This document shows, in pieces, positions 1 through 9,898 of a DNA stretch of 18,491 nt. The notes beneath the pieces were generated by a model that was given only the letters and a program-made list of their open reading frames with translations, was not told the DNA's origin and did no database searches. The position numbers were made by a program, and so were the translations under genes. Position 1 is the first letter of the stretch. The number at the start of each line of letters is the position of its first letter. The DNA is from Cudoniella acicularis (lineage: Eukaryota > Ascomycota > Leotiomycetes > Helotiales > Helotiaceae): assembly GCA_013054445.1 (NCBI GenBank), contig JAAMPI010001163.1, positions 1 through 18,491 on the forward strand, given 5' to 3'.

Positions 1-117
1 CTGTAGGCCTATTTTAGCGAACTTAAAGAGCTGGCGGATTGCTTCTTTATGTTTGGTAAGAACCTCTTCACCTGGCACATAGTCTGGCATCGGTGGAGTG
101 GTAGGTAATTGATCCAT
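1..117 (-). CDS. Partial N-terminus, possibly a Tc1/mariner-type transposase (runs off left edge)
   Basis: Read on the minus strand, an ATG at 115-117 opens a frame of 39 codons without a stop up to the window edge. The product begins MDQLPTTPPMPDY and continues with a charged helical stretch (KEAIRQLFKFAKIGL). A short Pro/Thr-rich start followed by a helix of this kind resembles the beginning of the helix-turn-helix DNA-binding region of fungal Tc1/mariner transposases; that resemblance is from memory of the family and is the only basis for the name. No catalytic DDE residues lie inside the window. The flank to the right is AT-rich (TTAATTAATTAA) and then rich in small hairpins, which would fit an element end, but I could not define a terminal inverted repeat or TA target duplication. 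It could also be the start of an unrelated host gene. Confidence 0.4.
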   Translation of the reverse strand, partial: MDQLPTTPPMPDYVPGEEVLTKHKEAIRQLFKFAKIGLQ

Positions 118-233
118 AATTAGTAATTAATTAATTAAGGTCTAAAAGGAGGGGGTGAAAAAATATCGGGTAAGCCTGAACGCACGGACTTATGTCAGTA
201 GGTTCGTAAGGTACACCGTCACATTTCAGAAGT

Positions 234-300
234 GCTATCGGGATAGTCGGGGACTCGGAGTCCCCTTCAAGGGACCTTCCACAGTCGGCCTTTGAGGCCT
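234..300. repeat. Cluster of short inverted repeats (hairpins)
   Basis: Several perfect short palindromes lie side by side: CTATC-GG-GATAG at 235-246, GGGGACT-CGG-AGTCCCC at 249-265 (7 bp stem, 3 nt loop), an overlapping alternative GTCCC...GGGAC pairing, and GGCCT-TTG-AGGCC at 287-299. They lie about 120-180 bp outside the start of the putative transposase frame and may belong to the terminal region of that element. This is inference; the mate end is outside the window. Confidence 0.5.
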
Positions 301-1750
301 GAAACAGCGTAGAAAATTAATCAATCATACTTAGACTTCTGGAAGAATGAAAATGCGCACTTGCAAATACGAAGGTAATTCTACACAATACAGGAAGCCA
401 CAACTTCGAGCGGGAAATCCCCGATGATGTCGGCGAGACTGACAACGGTATTGTGGTGTGTTCCTCTCCGTTGCTCGAATTAATGGTAATCCCCAAGATC
501 ATTGCCATTTCCATGTCCACGGCCAGGCTTCCAGTCCTCAGCGAGCGCCAGATCTGGTGGAGACATTGGTAGTGAGAGTTTCTGGGAAGTGCGAGGGTCT
601 GAATTTCTTCTTGGACGACCATTCGTCTCAATTTGGAAGTTTAATGTCGCGAGGTCGTGGGATGCAATGGGGCAATCCGTGTTTTAATGACGAAATTGAG
701 AGTGTAAACAAAGACTCTCAGTAGCTAGTGCTGGGTGCCTCAGGCATAAAAAGCCGCTCTCAGCCTGTGGTAGCCGTTATTATCCAATGCCACATTCCAT
801 CATTCTCGGCCGCTCTGCCTTCAAAAGCTCAGGCAGGTGTATCTTACCTGGGCATATTCAGATCAACTAGTATGGCAACTCTGGATTTATACTACTAAAC
901 GACAAACCACCCGCTATTGATTCATATTGGTATAGTCACGTGCGACAAATGATCCCCTTCAATAATCTGACATTAGACATATAATTAAATCGAAGTTCAG
1001 ATATCTTATAAAGGTTTACTAATTGTTCTCTTTAACTTTGATGTTGTTTATGTCTATTTCACGAGAATCGTGTTTCGGGTATGTTGTTATGCACGGCTGA
1101 GAATACTAAGCTTACCCGTAATTGGCCGTGTATCTTTAGTGTCTTTCAGTAAGATATTACACAGACTACGAAGATATAAGACCATGAAGTACCCGCGACT
1201 TTTTCAATTCTTCTTTCTTTATTATTTCCTTATATCTCTTTGACAGGGGTATGCCTCCTTACATACACGAGTTCCCTTAGTGTAATCGAGCGGGGGATAA
1301 CCTAGGTTTCAGGTCTCCGATTTCTTATCCGTTGGACAATCAGACTTCAGAGACCAACAGCTGATTTGAGATCTCCTCGATTGCTGGACTAACAAACTTA
1401 TGCTGCACGAACGGGGTCCCAAAAAGTACTAGTTTCTTCCCCAGGCGCTGGACCAGCGCCTCCCTCACTTTGTTCCGCTGAATCATCGGAGACTATTTAG
1501 GCAAATGTTATCTACACATCGCTACTGTGTTCTGTATAAGAGGATGTTGACTAACCTTGTTTAGGCTTTAATAGGCGTATATATTGATTGGCATGCCAAT
1601 CAGCCAAGCCCGGATACTTAATCCAACCACCCCCCACCAGTCCCTTGAGCTTTTGACATGCTGAATAAATTCCCGAACATGTACGACTCTCTCTATTTCT
1701 ACAGCATTAACAGAGACGGTTCTTTTCGAAAGGAAATTCGAACGTTCTCT
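301..1750. other. Intergenic stretch with no supported gene
   Basis: Open frames of up to 104 codons overlap on both strands at 317-724, but they show no domain, no splice-consistent extension and no family resemblance. The rest (about 880-1260 especially) is AT-rich with many stops in all frames. A CCAAT motif occurs near 1596. I see no tRNA or other RNA gene here. Confidence 0.6.
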
Positions 1751-1751
1751 C

Positions 1752-1757
1752 TATAAA
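1752..1757 (+). promoter_or_regulatory. TATA box candidate for the 5-phosphatase gene
   Basis: TATAAA lies 366 bp upstream of the preferred start codon at 2123. With initiation some 30-100 bp downstream this would give a leader of about 270-340 nt, which contains the candidate leader intron described separately. Motif match only. Confidence 0.4.
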
Positions 1758-1833
1758 CCAAACATTTAGTTTAGATATTTTACGAAATTACGACGCAAAC
1801 CTCACAAGAAGTTCCTGTCTCTCAACCTGTCTG

Positions 1834-2101
1834 GTGAGCCAAGAGTTGCATGCATCTCCTTAACATCAGAAAGCTTTGACCATCGTGTTATTTTTGGAAT
1901 TTTTATACCAAGAACATTAGAGCCGAGTAAAACTTCAATAAACAATCAATTTTGGTTCATAGAGCTTTCAGTCCTTTATCTTTTATGGGATATGATGTGT
2001 CCTACTATCATTTCTCGCTAAAAGCAGCCTTGCTTCCAGCCGCGCATGACGTCCTAAGAGTCAAGACCCTAACCTTGGAAGAGTTCATTCATTCTTCCCA
2101 G
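1834..2101 (+). other. Candidate 5'-leader intron of the 5-phosphatase gene
   Basis: A GTGAGC donor at 1834, a CTAAC branch site at 2069-2073 and a CAG acceptor ending at 2101 define a possible 268 bp intron. It is longer than the coding introns in this window (48-74 bp). Removing it would delete five upstream ATGs (1850, 1985, 1992, 1995, 2046) and leave 2123 as the first ATG after the junction. It rests on splice motifs only. Confidence 0.35.
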
Positions 2102-2122
2102 CAACGAAACAATATACCGAAG

Positions 2123-3457
2123 ATGGCTGATAATTCTACTATTCCAGACCTCAGCGTCTACATCCTAACCTTCAACTGCGGATTATCCCCCATCGACATA
2201 GATGCCTTCGCATCTCAACTCTTTGCGGGCGTGACTACCTCTACACCCCCTGACATCCTCGCCCTCTCCCTCCAAGAAATCGCTCCTATACCGAAAGCCT
2301 TCATCGGCGGAACCTTTCTCGTACCATACTTCTCAAGGTTCTATCATGCAGTGCAGAAAGCAGCGTACAAGCTATCGAATTCATCCGCCAGCCCAATATA
2401 CACCCCGATCGCAGCACGAAATCTAGGCTTGACAGGAATTATGCTCTTCGCGAAAGATGCCGAGGCGATACAAAATATTGAAACTGGAGGCGTGGGAGTT
2501 GGGATAGCAGAGATGGGTAATAAGGGAGCAGTTGGTGTACGCTTCACATATCAAAGAGGTGGATCATCAACAGAATTGACCTTCATCGCTGCACATCTCG
2601 CAGCTATGGAGAGCGAGCTCAAAAGAAGGAACGAGGACTGGAAAAATATAGTTCGTGGACTCGTCTTCAAATCTACGGCATCAGACAGCAAGGAGAACGC
2701 GACATCACTCTCGGCAGAAGCAAGACCGTTGCTCTCGATTTCACCACGAGACTCCTCGATATACAAGCCAACCTCCCACCTCTTTGTTGCTGGTGACCTA
2801 AATTACCGAACCTCAACGCTCTCTCCTGCTCCGAATGACCACGCCGACACTTTCCCCCAGCCACATAATGACCGTTCATCACCAAACCATTTTTCAGTCC
2901 TCTTCGAAAACGATCAACTGAATCAGGAACGTCGTGCTGGGAGGACCTGCCATGGCTTGATAGAAGCGCCCGTTACATTTCCGCCAACGTACAAATACGA
3001 CTCGAGAGAACCCTTTCTTACTCCCGATGAGGATCTGTCCCAATGGCATTGGGCAAAACACCGTTGGCCTAGCTGGTGTGACCGAATTCTCTATCTGGAT
3101 ATTCCATCCTGGCTATCAGCTACTAAGCCGGGAGTAAAGATCACCACTCACAAATACTCTGCTCTCCCCTTAATGCCTACATCAGACCATCGCCCTGTAA
3201 CATTAGAAGTCTCTATTCCCCTGGTGCCCATACCAAGTCCCTCTGAGGACGAAGAAGGAGATGACCCACGCATATCCCCACCTTTTGAAATCAATGTTGA
3301 CTGGAAATCACGCAGAGATCGTGCAAGAATTTTAGAACTAGTGGTAGGCTTCTCAATGTACTGCACCACAACTCTGGAGGGAGCTGGTATCGTCGTCGCA
3401 ATGGTTGTGGGCGCTGCGGGTGCCTACTTTGCCATACGGTCTATGTTAGATATTTGA
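2123..3457 (+). CDS. Inp54-like tail-anchored inositol polyphosphate 5-phosphatase
   Basis: Intronless 444 aa protein of the inositol polyphosphate 5-phosphatase (IPPc) family, which removes the 5-phosphate from PI(4,5)P2 and related lipids or soluble inositol phosphates. Family motifs occur in order: LSLQEI (about 48-53), NKGAVGVRF (133-141), AAHLAA (156-161), the signature GDLNYR (224-229), WPSWCDRIL (315-323) and SDHRPV (354-359). The C-terminus (about 405-440) is a glycine/alanine-rich hydrophobic segment ending a few residues before the stop, as in a tail anchor. Yeast Inp54 has the same layout (one phosphatase domain plus C-terminal ER anchor), so an ER-membrane PI(4,5)P2 phosphatase is the best inference. 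An in-frame ATG at 1985 would add 46 residues, but 2123 has the better context (A at -3, G at +4) and sits just before the domain begins (SVYILTFNCG). The linker at 183-215 is Ser-rich and may be a family-variable insert. Confidence 0.9.
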   Translation: MADNSTIPDLSVYILTFNCGLSPIDIDAFASQLFAGVTTSTPPDILALSLQEIAPIPKAFIGGTFLVPYFSRFYHAVQKAAYKLSNSSASPIYTPIAARNLGLTGIMLFAKDAEAIQNIETGGVGVGIAEMGNKGAVGVRFTYQRGGSSTELTFIAAHLAAMESELKRRNEDWKNIVRGLVFKSTASDSKENATSLSAEARPLLSISPRDSSIYKPTSHLFVAGDLNYRTSTLSPAPNDHADTFPQPHNDRSSPNHFSVLFENDQLNQERRAGRTCHGLIEAPVTFPPTYKYDSREPFLTPDEDLSQWHWAKHRWPSWCDRILYLDIPSWLSATKPGVKITTHKYSALPLMPTSDHRPVTLEVSIPLVPIPSPSEDEEGDDPRISPPFEINVDWKSRRDRARILELVVGFSMYCTTTLEGAGIVVAMVVGAAGAYFAIRSMLDI

Positions 3458-4643
3458 GGGCAGAAAGTCGGGTGTCCAGCCGATGAAGTTCCACCAACAT
3501 TTCGCAATGACGATACTGTTTTTTAGAGGATGGAGCGCTGGCTTCGCAGAGCTCAGCTTAGTTCTTTCTGAAAGCCCGACGCAGATTTCGGTATGTAGTG
3601 CAGTTTCCCTCTTTTGTTGGATCCGGTCCTTCACGCAGTTCGTGGTTAATCGCAACCGCATACTTATTGTTAGCCAGTGGACAATTCTAAATTCTTCCCT
3701 ATACAAACATTCATGACTTTCATGTGCCCTTTCTCAATTTTCACGAAATTTCTATGGTACAAAAAGCCGCTCCCAAGAGGCTGACCAAAGAAAGAACATC
3801 CCCTAGAATAACATTCTAACTTCTGCCTTTCCGTTATCATACCGTGGGACCTTAATTCCTGGCATCCTACAGCCTGACTCTGCCCACATGCGGACATAGT
3901 TTGACCGAATTTCTTTCATAGACAAATTTACTCTTCAACTCCGTGGGCTCTCCACGAATATGTAAAGTCTTAATGCCTATGAGTTGAGCTCTTGACTTTT
4001 TGGGGAGCTGCGTTAGACGCGATTGGTTGTCCAGGATTGACTCATCTGTGCTTCTGTTACTAAGTATTTCTTTTCTCAAGCAAGCTCGTGGTTGGTCAAG
4101 CGACAGTATTCGCATTCGGCCTCGCATAGTTTAGTCGGGACTTTCAGGGGTTTTGTAAATTTGGCCAAAGTCCGAGGAATATCTGGGGTTGTGCCTGTCA
4201 TTCGGGTGACTACCCCAATGACTTCGTGTCCCGATCTCGCCCCTCCATAATTTCGTACTCGGACTTTTCCTATAACATGAAGTATATATGTTAAACCGTT
4301 AGCCCCAAGTCCAAACGAACCCCTCCGATTGGCCACAGGCCTTAACTCTGTTGAGAGATGGACCAGCACGTTAATAATTCTACAAATAAGCTCCGAAAGG
4401 AGGCCTTATTTGATAATAAATGGTAAGTATTCTGGTCAACCACCTCCCCACTCAATCAAAATTCGGACCGAACTCTTCTCTACACGTGGTGGAGCTGCCA
4501 TACAAGGCAACAGAGCCACTTCTCAGCCCCATCATCACATCGTCATCAAAAGCTTGGCCGTCCGATAGGTACTTCTAAAAATTATGACAATGCATGTCAT
4601 TCGAATCCCAAAAGTGTGAGATGTACCTTGAAGACCGAAAGAC
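3458..4643. other. Intergenic stretch with no supported gene
   Basis: About 1.2 kb between the 5-phosphatase stop and the flavoprotein promoter. Several overlapping frames of 75-97 codons on both strands (for example 4076-4369 minus) lack any recognisable domain or splice extension. A sequence resembling a tRNA B box at 4599-4609 has no partner A box or acceptor stem. I see nothing else to annotate. Confidence 0.6.
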
Positions 4644-4649
4644 TATAAG
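4644..4649 (+). promoter_or_regulatory. TATA box candidate for the flavoprotein gene
   Basis: TATAAG inside the stretch gactataaga lies 90 bp upstream of the ATG at 4734, a common spacing for fungal genes. It suggests that the promoter of the decayed gene is still present. Motif match only. Confidence 0.45.
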
Positions 4650-4733
4650 AGAACCATCTGTAGGTATTTTGTGAGGGCATCGACTCCTCGATACCAATTT
4701 ATTTTCATACTGTCCTGATCCTTCATTACAACC

Positions 4734-6400
4734 ATGCTTTTCAGTACTCATAAAACACTCGCCATGAGCGGAATGGCTGCCAGTGTCGCTGCGTGGGATT
4801 GGTCTAATGGCGTAAATGCCAGGCCTTCAGCCAGTTCAACAAACTCCTGTACCTTCTTCAAGCAAAACTATCCGAACATGACAACACTTCCAACGGATGA
4901 TAGATATGCTTCCGAAAACGAAGGTTAGTCTATCATTTCATCATGCTTGCAGCTCAAAATTCTAACTTCTCTAGTCTCTTGGAACGCGGGAGCTTGGCTC
5001 GGCCCGGCATGTGTTCTCACCCCTTTAAATGCAGAAGATATGTCATATGCAGTCAAGAACCTTGTCAAATTCGCAACCCCATTTTCAATGCGTGGAGGAG
5101 GGCACATGCCTATTCCAGACGCTGCCAATATCAACTCGACCGGTGTCCTAATCTCAAGTACCAATTTAACCACTTTGGAACTCTCGGATGACCAGAGCTT
5201 CGTATCTGTAGGACCCGGAAAGCGATGGGGAGATGTGTATATTTATCTGGATGAGACCAGAACTGGAAAGATGGTAGTTGGTGGACGATATGCTCCAGTT
5301 GGAATACCGGGCTACTTACTTGGAGGTGGAATGTCGTTCTTCAGCTACGAGTATGGATTTTCCTCAACGAATGGCAATGTAAAAACGTTTGAAGTAAGGC
5401 TCCCCTTCAGATAGTCTTCTTGCATCTTCTAACTGAGAAATAGTGTGTTTTAGCAAATGGCGAAATAGTATAGGCAACGGCGTTAAACGAATACTCCGAT
5501 CTGTATTGGGCTCTTTAAGGAGGCGGCAACTCCTTCTGCCTCCTCACTCGTTTCGAACTCCGCACCATCGACAGTCCTTCCATCGGCCTCGCCAGTCCCT
5601 CCTACGGTTATGGATCAGAAGTCAAAGACCAATACTTGACTTCAATCCTAAACTATGTTATCAATGGCTCTTCCGATCCAAAAGCGGCGATTATTCCCAC
5701 AGCCCGTTTTGGTCCGGGATATACCAGTCCCCGTTACGATGCTGTACTCTTCTACAACGGCGTGAATATCAGCACGCCCGCCATTCTCTCAGACTTCCAA
5801 GGTGGCGCGCTACCAGCTGACAACACAACATCATTAACCTCAATCACAATGGGCCAATTCTCACAGGCAGTTCTCCCCGCCTTCCAAAAAGGAGGCGAGT
5901 CTAATGGCTTACAACAAAACTTCCACGTCATCTCCACAAAAGCAAACCGACAAGCTATGGACATCGTGCATGACACCTTCTTCGACGCCGTCATCGCACA
6001 GAACCTCTCTTCCCTCTCCAGTTTCTTTGTCGGTCTCACTTGGAACGCCATCACGACTAAGTTCATCGAAACCAGCAACAATGGCACTGGGTGTCCCCAA
6101 GGCATGACCGAAGAGCCAGTCTTCTGGGTTGAGCAAAGTCTTTCGTGGGGAGATAGCGCCGATGATGCTAAGATTGATGCTTTTATTCAGAGCGTTAATG
6201 CTAATATGACGACGCAGTTGGTGGCGGCAAATTTGACTTCGTCTTATATCTACCTCAATGATGCGGATAAAGGTCAACCTGTGTTCGCTGGGTACCCTGC
6301 GGAGAATGTGCAGAGGTTGAAGGATATTAGGGATAAGTATGATCCGTTGATGATTTATACGAATTTGATGCCAGGAGGGTTCAAGGTTGCGCAAGCATAG
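4734..6400 (+). pseudogene. BBE-like FAD-linked oxidase gene with two in-frame stop codons
   Basis: Three exons can be read: 4734-4923, 4975-5393 and 5444-6400. The introns (51 and 50 bp) are canonical: GTTAGT...CTAAC...TAG and GTAAGG...CTAAC...TAG. Joined, they would encode about 521 residues, normal for a fungal berberine-bridge-type FAD oxidoreductase. Features seen: a short hydrophobic N-terminal stretch like a secretion signal, the FAD-linking motif RGGGH (His near residue 107), a GGGMSFFSYEYGF segment of the FAD-binding domain, and a BBE-type C-terminus (YIYLNDAD). In exon 3, however, the frame carries TAG at 5471-5473 and TAA at 5516-5518 (codons 213 and 228), between clearly conserved blocks (VLANGEIV, ATALNEYSDLYWAL, GGGNSFCLLTRFEL). 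No intron that keeps the frame skips both. Translation would stop after 212 residues without the substrate domain. The remaining frame is free of further damage, which suggests recent loss or, less likely, assembly errors. Substrate unknown. Confidence 0.85.
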
Positions 6401-6974
6401 AGGCCGAAAATTTGTTCATTTCGTGAAATAGATCAGCTGGGTCATTATTAGGGATTACTTCTTTCTTATGTATTATTATTAACTTTGGAAAGGTCGAGGA
6501 GCATTATTCTCGGCCTCCAAATGAATAGAGATATTATCATGGCACTGGAACACTCAAGTCATATAAACCAGCTGGCCTTAAGCATATGGGTCCTACTCTC
6601 GGCATGAACTATGCCTTTGCAACTTACGACTCTACGAGTTAATGTTGAAAGTACTCATACAACGTCCTTCAGTAGGCACCTCACACCTCAGAATCTGAAT
6701 TTACAAAATACAGTCATTGCAAGAGTCAGCAAAACGGGGAAAGGAAAAAAGATAAATCAAGACTCAAGTTTTGGCTTAATTCTTGTTTTTATTAACTAAA
6801 CCTCCTTGCCACGGCCCATTGCACACAATTAGAGAATTTATGTCCAACCAAATACAGATCCAAAAAAAAAACGCCACTTAAAGATGCCGATCACAATTGA
6901 CGACCTATCTAATACCAGTTCTATGCCAGATGCTTTACCCATGCCCATTTTCTCCGAACTCCAGAAACATCTAG
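6401..6974. other. Tail-to-tail intergenic region
   Basis: 574 bp between the stop codons of the flavoprotein pseudogene (plus) and VPS34 (minus). It should contain both 3' ends. An A10 run occurs near 6863-6872. A small 62-codon frame at 6611-6799 has no recognisable content. Confidence 0.7.
6788..6793 (-). terminator. AATAAA polyadenylation signal candidate for VPS34
   Basis: The plus-strand TTTATT reads AATAAA on the minus strand, about 180 nt downstream of the VPS34 stop codon. Fungal 3' ends are not strictly bound to this hexamer, so this is a candidate only. Confidence 0.3.
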
Positions 6975-9898
6975 TTATCTAGTAAAATGCTGCACAAACC
7001 CGTGTAAGCGATCAATGACCACCGGAAAGATAGCATTGGCGCTATTTTCAATAAGCTCGTCGAAATGCTTAATTGCCTCTTCCTCACTCATCTCTAAGTG
7101 AAATCTCTCTTTGACCTTCAGCACAACCTTATCCGGTTCCAGCTTAATGTCCTGGATATTTGCATCGACCATAAGACTGAACAAATTCAAAATCAAATTT
7201 GAAGATTTACGAAGTGTCGTATAGGCAGTAAAGCAGTACTGCTTGAATTGGCGGTACTGCTCAGAGGATGCACCGCCCATACCGTCAACCATTTCTTTGC
7301 AGAGCTTCATCATTGGAGCAAAAGGCTTTGGATCTCGACCGAGAATAAACCCGAAATCGGCATGGAAAAAGTGACCATCTGGCGCAAGAAGAAGATTGTC
7401 AAGATGCCGATCTCCAACACCAAGGAGATAGGTAATCACGCAATATCCCGCACATGACTTGACAAATATGTCTAACGCCTCTTTTCGAATACCCAGAGGT
7501 GCCTTGTCATCCGGGTTATTGTATTTCAGGTATGCCAAAACTTGTGGGGTTTTGTATTTGTTGACAATGCCTTGCAAACTCATAGAGGGCACAAACTGTG
7601 CTGCTCCAGCTGTTGCACCAGTAGCTAGGATCTTATAAGGCGAGAGCTTTAGATCGAGATTCTCCTTCTGAAGGAGTTGATCCATAAGGGTTATGATTTG
7701 GATGACTAGCTGGTCTTGTCGTAAATCGTCTCCAGTCTTGAACATGATCTGGTACTTTTGTTTCGTCAGGGTCTTGAAGGTCATCATGATTGGGGTCAAA
7801 GATGATTTGAAGACTAGAGTTTCTGCTGGGTCAATTCCAGTGATCATGATAGATGGATCAAGGGGTAGAGGCAGAGGTGGATCGATAACGATGATCTCGT
7901 TCTTCGGGTCAGCTAGAAAGTGCTTAACCTTATCGAGTTTTCGAGGTAGTGTGTCCCGAGATACTTTGATATCCCCAGATATCTTAGATAGTACTGCTAT
8001 GAGCTCAGCCTGTCGAAGAAGTACTTTCCGAGTTTCTACCCCCGCCGGTAGCTTCACAAGCTCGGTCATGAAATCGTACTCGACTTTTGCGAAAAGCTTT
8101 CGATATTCAGGTGGTTGGTCGTGGCTTGTATCATCGCACTCGACCATTAAATACCAATGGAAGTAATTCCCCAACATGAAATTGTTCGTGGCTCTGTCAA
8201 TAAGAAACTTCGCCAGAGACGAATCTTGGGTAGCGTCAGATTCGGGTGATATATGTTCGAACTTAAGAGCTTGTACTAGTTGGAGGAGATATAGTAAGAG
8301 TTCATCGTCGTCAGATTTTCTCAGGCGATCCACTGCATAAGCTCTGACTGCTGGGTTATCAAAGTTTGGACCAAGAAGTTCGAGGGCGTCATCAACATCC
8401 ACTTCCGTCCATTTGGCAAGAATTTGGACCGCTTGTCGCGACTCGCTTTGATCTTGCCAATTGACTGACTTGACAAATTTTGTCAATGCTCTCTTGTCGC
8501 GAGTAAGATGATGTCGAAATTTCCACACAAGATCTTTCTCCTCGGGAGAAAGGAGATGCGTCGGCGAGTAAGCCATGATCCCATTAAGCTCATCTCGAAC
8601 CTTGGCATTTGGTTTCAAGTCTCTATCAAGAACGCCAGTTCGATGACTTCGAACGAGTCGACGGTGTTTGCTTTCCACGGGATTGTCCCTTGCTCCAACT
8701 TCTGGATCGTACACCCGTACAAGACGTCCTCCGAACCCGTTGTCCTCATCGTCACTCAGCCCATTAATCCCGGGCCCAAAATGTACCTCTGGAGGCGGTT
8801 TGAGTATAATATTTGATTGGGAATTTGAAAGGTGCTGCAGCGAAGAGATAGGAGGTGGGGGATATTCATGGTCAGCAAATACGATCGGGAAGTCAAATCG
8901 AGGCAGTTCCACGTGTAATGTAAACCTTTCGTCCTGAACCAAATCCTCAGAAAGATCCTTTACTTCGCCATTCGTCTGATCGACGTCAGATCCATCCAGT
9001 GTAAGAGTTGCACTTTGTTGTCGAGATCGTCGTCGCTGGATGTTCTTCAAAGAGGCACCAGAAGCCAAACTAGCCCTCTTTTCAACTCCTCGGAAAACAA
9101 GATTGTCCAACCAGTCAACCCGTGGAATCTCGCCCATTTCGTGCTTCTTGAAAAGCTTCTCCAATCTGTCCAGCTCCTCACTTTCTTTATCTACTAACTC
9201 GGTTGCCTGCTTGCCCTTTGCTCCATTTCGACGAGAGCTAGGAAGCGTGGAAGGTGTTGAGGTCGAATCCAACCCATCTGCAGCCACACGACGGTAGAGG
9301 TAGCATTTTTGTCGGCCTTTCTGCAGCTGGTTCTCCTTGTCAAAAAGCGGGAGTGTCGTTCCTCCAAAAGGGATCGCGTGTCCGTGTGCGCCTTTCCCCC
9401 CGGTTGGCGATAAATCCCAGACCGTAATGGCAAGCTGGGAGCTGAGGGGGAGGTTCGAGTAATCAATCGGCAGGGTAAGCCACTCCGCCCATCTGCCAGT
9501 ATTAGCACAGGCCCTCCAAGAAAAGATGTGCTAGACTCACTTTCTCTCGTTCTTAAAGGGTTTGTATGCCGTCTGGACAGGGACGGTCAGTGGTTTGGAG
9601 TCTGCCCACAGCTGGACTGTGACATAGAGGTCGGAATGAGCGCTGTTACAGCTTTAGCACTCAGAACAGCAATACAGTTGGCCATACGTTTATCTCACTT
9701 TAAATTCGATCCAATATGTCTCAAGTCTGGACGTTGTATTAAGGTCGAGTAGGGAATCTCAGTCTGCTCGCCCTCAAGGCTAATGCTGCGATGGTGTTAG
9801 TTTTGTTGCACAGGCTGAGGGGTCGGGCCAAATACTGACATTCTGATATTAACGGGAATTTTGAGGGCATCGGAACTGGCAAAGGAAAATGGTTCCAT
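6975..9898 (-). CDS. VPS34: Class III phosphatidylinositol 3-kinase Vps34
   Basis: Makes PI3P from phosphatidylinositol on endosomes and autophagic membranes as the catalytic subunit of the Vps15/Vps30(Atg6) complexes. Four exons on the minus strand: 9840-9898, 9699-9785, 9541-9642 and 6975-9492, with introns of 54, 56 and 48 bp (GTCAGT, GTGAGA and GTGAGT donors; CAG acceptors). Together they give 921 codons plus stop, and all phases match. The first exon starts MEPFSF, as in fungal Vps34. A C2 region follows (DLYVTVQLWADSKPL, AITVWDLSP, PFGGTTLPLFD), then the helical PIK domain (roughly 370-560) and the kinase domain, with KTGDDLRQDQL, catalytic-loop GDRHLDN (776-782) and DFG (795-797). The C-terminus is VQHFTR, where human and yeast Vps34 have AQYWR(K/T). 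The large final exon alone lacks most of the C2 domain, so the small 5' exons matter. The gene is divergent from NSE4. Confidence 0.95.

Noticed and set aside
317..724. Overlapping open frames of 104 (minus) and 88 (plus) codons.
   Set aside because: No domain, no splice-consistent extension and no coding-like conservation pattern visible; frames this long occur by chance.
4599..4609. ATTCGAATCCC resembles a tRNA B box.
   Set aside because: No A box at suitable distance and no acceptor or anticodon stem could be paired around it.
5471..5518. Programmed stop-codon readthrough of the flavoprotein.
   Set aside because: Two different stops (TAG, TAA) 45 nt apart, neither followed by a CTA-type readthrough context.
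5444..5520. RIP (repeat-induced point mutation) as the cause of the two stop codons.
   Set aside because: Many CpA dinucleotides in the same exon are unchanged, and the rest of the gene is undamaged, unlike a RIP-mutated copy.
5909..6394. 161-codon minus-strand frame over the flavoprotein.
   Set aside because: The plus-strand frame has clear BBE family sequence; the minus frame has none and is antisense chance.
4734..6400. Secondary-metabolite cluster around the BBE-like oxidase.
   Set aside because: The neighbours are housekeeping genes; no polyketide, peptide or terpene synthase, transporter or pathway regulator is in the window.
2123..9898. Phosphoinositide gene cluster (5-phosphatase plus VPS34).
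   Set aside because: The genes are over 3.5 kb apart with an unrelated gene between, and the enzymes act on different lipids; proximity is probably chance.
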